A stretch of 64,000 nucleotides of DNA. It comes from SHVZ01 sp041906305. GTDB taxonomy: Bacteria; Pseudomonadota; Alphaproteobacteria; SHVZ01. A program made the translations under genes and the position numbers. Below are positions 62,058 to 64,000 of the stretch, in pieces. The stretch covers positions 186,001 to 250,000 of the forward strand of contig JAYRJL010000005.1 in the NCBI GenBank assembly GCA_041906305.1. The letters run 5' to 3'. Position 1 is the stretch's first letter. The number at the start of each line of letters is the position of its first letter. The notes under the pieces were generated by a model, which saw nothing but the letters and a program-made list of their open reading frames with translations, was not told where the DNA came from and ran no database searches.

Positions 62058-63299
62058 ATGCTCGACGGGCCGGTCCCCGAAGGCGGACGCCTCGCGCAGA
62101 ACCTGATGCGCTTCGGGCGCGTGCTGCGCGCGGCCGGGCTGCCGGTCGGGCCGGGCAAGGTGCTGGACGCGATCCGCGCGGTCGAGACGGTCGGCATCTC
62201 GAGCCGCGCCGATTTCTACTGGGCGCTGCATGCGGTGTTCGTGAACCGGCGCGACCAGCGCGAGGTCTTCGACCAGGCCTTCCACGTCTTCTGGCGCAAC
62301 CCGAAGATCATGGAACGCCTGATGGCCCTGGTGCTGCCGAGCTTCCGTGCCGAAGGGGTGGGCGACCAGATGGAGGTCTCGCGCCGCGTCGCCGAGGCGA
62401 TGCAGGGAAACGCCGGCGCCTTCCCCGAGACCCAGACCGAGGAGAACAACGAGATCGAGGTCGATGCGACGCTGACCTTCTCCGAGAAGGAGGTGCTGCG
62501 CGCGATGGACTTCGAGAAGATGTCGGCCGATGAAATCAGGAAGGCGGAGGCGGCGATCCGCCGTCTCGCCGCCCGGATCAAGATGGAGCCGACGCGGCGC
62601 TTCCGTCCCAATCCATCCGGCAGCCGCATAGATCTCCGTCAGACCATGCGCTCGGCGCTGCGCGGCAATCCGGACGTGATCGACCTCAAGCGCCGTCGCC
62701 GCGTGATGAAGCCGCCGCCGCTGGTGGCGCTCTGCGACATCTCCGGCTCGATGAGCCGCTACAGCCGGCTCTTCCTGCATTTCCTGCACGCCGTCACCAA
62801 CGACCGCGACCGGGTGCACAGCTTCGTCTTCGGGACCCGGCTCACCAACGTCACGCGCGATCTCCGCCAGAAGGACATCGACGTGGCGCTCGCCCGCGTC
62901 GCCCAGCATGTCGAGGACTGGTCGGGCGGCACGCGCATCGGCGCCACGCTGCACGAGTTCAACACGCGCTGGTCGCGCCGCGTGCTGGGGCAGGGCGCGG
63001 TCGTGCTGTTCATCTCCGATGGTCTCGATCGCGATGCCGGCGCCGGCATCGAGCGCGAGATCGAGCGGCTCCACAAATCCGCGCGGCGGCTGATCTGGCT
63101 CAATCCGCTGTTGCGCTACGAGGGCTTCGCCCCCAAATCCATGGGGGTCCGGGCGCTCTTGCCCCATGTGGACGAGTTCCGTCCGGTGCATAATCTCGAA
63201 AGCCTGGAGGCGCTGGCGACGGCGCTGGCCCAGCCCGCCCCGAGGCGGCTCGAAGCCGCCGCCGCCTGGTCGGGCAGACTCGAAGGAGAAGCCGCATGA
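62058..63299 (+). CDS. coxE: VWA-domain protein, CoxE-like
   Basis: A 413-residue protein. The N-terminal two-thirds is helical (GRVLRAAGLPVGPGKVLDAI; LTFSEKEVLRAMDFEKMSADE), and the C-terminal VWA domain holds the MIDAS motif D-I-S-G-S (LCDISGSMSRYS), with SGGTRIGATLHEF and VVLFISDGLDRDAG. MoxR-VWA pairs act as metal-enzyme chaperones. It overlaps the following gene by 4 bases (ATGA). Confidence 0.9.
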   Translation: MLDGPVPEGGRLAQNLMRFGRVLRAAGLPVGPGKVLDAIRAVETVGISSRADFYWALHAVFVNRRDQREVFDQAFHVFWRNPKIMERLMALVLPSFRAEGVGDQMEVSRRVAEAMQGNAGAFPETQTEENNEIEVDATLTFSEKEVLRAMDFEKMSADEIRKAEAAIRRLAARIKMEPTRRFRPNPSGSRIDLRQTMRSALRGNPDVIDLKRRRRVMKPPPLVALCDISGSMSRYSRLFLHFLHAVTNDRDRVHSFVFGTRLTNVTRDLRQKDIDVALARVAQHVEDWSGGTRIGATLHEFNTRWSRRVLGQGAVVLFISDGLDRDAGAGIEREIERLHKSARRLIWLNPLLRYEGFAPKSMGVRALLPHVDEFRPVHNLESLEALATALAQPAPRRLEAAAAWSGRLEGEAA

Positions 63300-63637
63300 G
63301 CCAAGCCCTCCCGTTCGATTCCGGCGCCGCCGACGTGCTGGCGACGGCGGCGTCGTGGAAGGCCCAGGGGAAGAAGGTGGCGCTCGCCACCGTGGTCACC
63401 ACCTGGGGCTCCTCGCCGCGTCCGCAGGGCAGCCAGCTCGCGATCGACGAATCCGGGGCCTTCGTCGGCTCCGTCTCCGGCGGCTGCATCGAGGGCGCGG
63501 TGGTCAAGGAAGGCCTGGCGGCGATGAAGGACGGCAAGCCGCGCCTCCTCGACTTCGGCGTGACCGACGAGCAGGCCTGGGATGTCGGCCTCGCCTGCGG
63601 CGGCAAGGTGCAGGTCTTCGTCGAGCCCGTCGGATAA
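63296..63637 (+). CDS. XdhC/CoxI N-terminal domain protein
   Basis: A 113-residue protein equal to the first domain of XdhC: LATVVTTWGSSPRPQGSQLAI, GSVSGGCIEGAVVKEG and VGLACGGKVQVFVEPV. XdhC binds molybdenum cofactor and sulphurates it for xanthine dehydrogenase-type enzymes. Here the domain is a separate gene and the Rossmann half follows as another gene. A Shine-Dalgarno (GAAGGAG) precedes the ATG. Confidence 0.88.
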   Translation: MSQALPFDSGAADVLATAASWKAQGKKVALATVVTTWGSSPRPQGSQLAIDESGAFVGSVSGGCIEGAVVKEGLAAMKDGKPRLLDFGVTDEQAWDVGLACGGKVQVFVEPVG

Positions 63638-63647
63638 GGGTGGGCGG

Positions 63648-64000
63648 ATGAAGCTCGACATCCTCGAGAAGCTGCAGAAGGCGCGTGCCGGGCGCGTGCC
63701 CGTCGCGCTGGTGACCGACCTCGACTCCGGTGCGCAGGCGCTGCTCGAAGCCGGCGAGATGATTGGCGACGTTGCCCTTGCCGACGACGCGCTGGCCGCC
63801 GCGGTTAAGCTGATCGAGCGCGATTCGAGCGGCCAGATCGAGGTCGAGGGCCGGCGCATCTTCGTCCATGTCCACAACCCGCCGGCACGGCTGATCGTCG
63901 TCGGCGCGGTGCACATCGCCCAGGCGCTGGTGCCGATGGCGGCGCTCGCAGGCTATGCGGTCACCGTCGTCGATCCGCGCCGCGCGTTCGCGACCGACGC
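63648..64000 (+). CDS. XdhC/CoxI C-terminal Rossmann-domain protein, cut by window end
   Basis: The visible 117 codons begin MKLDILEKLQKARAGRVPVA and reach the Rossmann segment RLIVVGAVHIAQALVPMAAL then YAVTVVDPRRAFAT, as in the XdhC C-terminal domain. The start ATG at 63648 follows GGGTGGGCGG, 10 bases after the preceding stop. It continues past base 64000. With the previous gene it makes up a split XdhC/CoxI. Confidence 0.85.
   Translation, partial: MKLDILEKLQKARAGRVPVALVTDLDSGAQALLEAGEMIGDVALADDALAAAVKLIERDSSGQIEVEGRRIFVHVHNPPARLIVVGAVHIAQALVPMAALAGYAVTVVDPRRAFATD

Overview
The window is G+C-rich chromosomal DNA from an alphaproteobacterium. Its gene content (FixL-FixJ-FixK oxygen signalling, aerobic CO-dehydrogenase-type molybdenum hydroxylase genes, a leucine-degradation operon, an alpha-type chemotaxis operon) suggests a free-living member of Rhodospirillales or a neighbouring order. 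Genus cannot be read from the sequence. No rRNA, tRNA, CRISPR array, transposase or phage gene was seen. The window cuts one gene at each edge.

Layout. 0-5.2 kb: a minus-strand operon for leucine/isovalerate breakdown (thioredoxin-fold isomerase, methylcrotonyl-CoA carboxylase beta, methylglutaconyl-CoA hydratase, an out-of-place AGE-family sugar epimerase, carboxylase alpha). 5.4-9.2 kb: coxS-coxL-coxM, a form-II-like molybdenum hydroxylase closed by a strong terminator. 9.2-20.2 kb: mixed metabolic and unknown genes, including a large protein of an unrecognised family, an orphan RelA/SpoT-fold protein and three tandem secreted proteins with a SUEL-lectin-like domain. 20.2-31.2 kb: chemotaxis operon (STAS-cheA-cheW-cheR-cheB-cheY-mcp), a second copy of the unrecognised family, and a second receptor.

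31.4-60.9 kb is the notable part. It encodes a haem-PAS histidine kinase (FixL), its LuxR-type regulator (FixJ), a lone receiver (FixT-like) and a Crp/Fnr regulator without an N-terminal cysteine cluster (FixK-like). Around them are twelve palindromes of the form TTGAY-N4-RTCAA (nine exact, three with one mismatch), nearly all just upstream of genes: two universal stress proteins, a CoA-ligase/acetyltransferase fusion, an L,D-transpeptidase, an alanine-rich lipoprotein with a nitroreductase, a host-attachment-family protein, a beta-CASP nuclease, a CBS-BON protein, a PfkB sugar kinase, two unknown proteins, an archaic (Csu-type) chaperone-usher pilus, a Ycf46-like AAA ATPase and a transporter/alcohol dehydrogenase set. 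I read this as one oxygen-responsive island. In content (stress proteins, nitroreductase, PfkB, CBS protein, haem sensor kinase) it resembles the mycobacterial DosR dormancy regulon, though it is built on a different regulator.

61.0-64.0 kb: coxD (MoxR ATPase), coxE (VWA protein) and XdhC/CoxI-type genes for molybdenum-hydroxylase maturation, about 52 kb from the coxSLM structural genes. Starts were chosen from Shine-Dalgarno sequences, family length and overlaps. All family assignments come from reading motifs; no database search was possible. No gene-free stretch exceeds about 300 bases.
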